The notes under the pieces were generated by a model. The model did no database searches and was not told the origin of the DNA. It was given only the letters and a program-made list of their open reading frames with translations. Below, one piece after another: positions 63,412-64,000 of a stretch of 64,000 nucleotides of DNA (position 1 is its first letter; each line of letters begins with the position of its first letter). The DNA lies in contig NZ_BMUG01000016.1 of the NCBI RefSeq assembly GCF_014650075.1, forward strand, positions 90,246-154,245, read 5' to 3'. The DNA comes from Streptomyces microflavus (lineage in GTDB: Bacteria > Actinomycetota > Actinomycetes > Streptomycetales > Streptomycetaceae). Position numbers and translations under genes: made by a program.

Positions 63412-63941
63412 TCAGCTGGAGGCACGCCCGACGATCAGGCCATGGCACTGCCGCGCCCGGTCCCCCACCTCACCCTCCAACAGAGCCAGCTCGGTCAGAT
63501 AGCCGACCACCTCAGCGATATCACCAGCACCTGGATGCGTAGCGAGCACCCCTGCAGTCGCCTCCGGCACCATGTTCTGCGGTTCGATAAGCAGGGCCTG
63601 AAAAAGGTGCAAGAAGCTTGCTTCAGGTTCGTCTGGGCTCTCGGAGGACGTGAGCAGCTGACGCCACTGCTCCCTGAATGTCTCGAACCGTCCTTCCACC
63701 GTTTCGAGCATGAGCTTCTCGAATGCGCAGCCGAGATCGTCAGGGTGCGCTTCGGCAGCCTGCTCCACATCCATACGCGCCTCCTCACGATGCCCCGCCT
63801 GCCGGTGAGCCTGACTGCGGGAGGCGAGTGCCCAGGCGTATGTGGGGTTGAGTTCGAGTGCGGCGGTGTAGTCGGTGATGGCCTCGTTGTACCGGCCAGC
63901 CTGCCGGTGGGCTTCTCCCCGTTGGGCGAGTGCCCAGGCGT
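63412..63941 (-). pseudogene. TPR protein, 5' end cut by an insertion sequence
   Basis: The frame reads HAWALAQRGEAHRQAGRYNEAITDYTAALELNPTYAWALASRSQAHRQAGHREEA and continues into a helical C-terminal domain (FEKLMLETVEGRFETFREQW). These are consecutive TPR units. Upstream of 63941 the frame enters IS-like sequence and a TGA, so the N-terminal repeats are lost. An internal ATG at 63774 could still start the C-terminal part. Confidence 0.6.
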
Positions 63942-64000
63942 GGGACTGTAAAACGTTCGGTGTAACTCCCGATCATGGAAGATGCATCGATGACCAGCAA
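63942..64000 (+). mobile_element. left end of an insertion sequence (possibly IS256-like)
   Basis: GGGACTGTAAAACGTTCGGT begins exactly where the TPR homology stops and resembles IS ends of this type. ATGACC at 63991 could be the start of its transposase, running out of the window. Only 59 bases are visible. Confidence 0.4.

Noticed and set aside
1..64000. tRNA, rRNA or complete prophage genes
   Set aside because: No tRNA cloverleaf, rRNA stretch or phage structural gene was recognised on reading either strand; a covariance-model scan would be needed to exclude a tRNA fully.

Overview
The window is high-GC actinobacterial DNA. GTG and ATG starts, very high third-position GC, Streptomyces-type small HTH, CoiA-like and lipoprotein families, and several families of IS debris all point to Streptomyces or a close relative. 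The mix of replication-type genes, TA pairs, broken transposases and defence genes suggests an accessory region: a plasmid, a chromosome arm or a large mobile island. No tRNA or rRNA gene was recognised.

Layout. 1-7.8 kb holds a 5'-truncated Cys-rich protein, a DciA (DUF721)-like protein, a small gene that appears inserted by duplication, and three zinc-binding proteins, two of them tandem CoiA-like paralogues. 7.9-11.3 kb has a tiny ORF with a terminator, a membrane protein, a further CoiA-like protein and an antitoxin/Doc-like toxin pair. 11.3-15.1 kb has a hairpin-rich leader, a Rep-like HTH gene with iteron-like palindromes inside it, decayed genes, and a frameshifted copy of the Rep-like 3' end that runs straight into a CRISPR array.

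15.1-35.2 kb is a very large type I-E CRISPR-Cas locus. Four arrays read leftward upstream of a canonical cas3-cse1-cse2-cas7-cas5-cas6-cas1-cas2 operon, and a fifth reads rightward directly after cas2, about 130 spacers in all. All five share one conserved leader. A GmrSD-like type IV restriction gene sits between arrays 3 and 4. The distal end of array 5 switches to a second repeat family through a chimeric repeat. The same second family appears as relics beside array 4 and at 57 kb.

36-40.4 kb carries an Xre-type regulator, a sigma-like protein and a RES/DUF2384 toxin-antitoxin pair. 40.4-46.2 kb carries a caspase-STAND NTPase translationally coupled to a WD40 protein, divergent from an LCAT-like alpha/beta hydrolase. 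This is the best candidate here for a little-described conflict system.

46.2-57 kb contains two paralogous HTH-STAND-TPR genes. Each is divergent from a small two-helix membrane protein across a conserved intergenic region (the second small gene is truncated). Around them are ISL3 and IS630 debris and a trypsin-like protease fused in frame to transposase sequence. 57-64 kb has a CRISPR relic, truncated IS630 copies, a lower-GC membrane protein/glycosyltransferase pair, a DUF4352-type lipoprotein and a TPR gene cut by an IS at the right edge.

Function. Adaptive immunity (I-E), type IV restriction, TA pairs and STAND/caspase abortive-type modules lie together as a defence island. Repeated recombination between arrays and IS activity have shaped it. 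All functional assignments rest on motifs read by eye. No database search was run.
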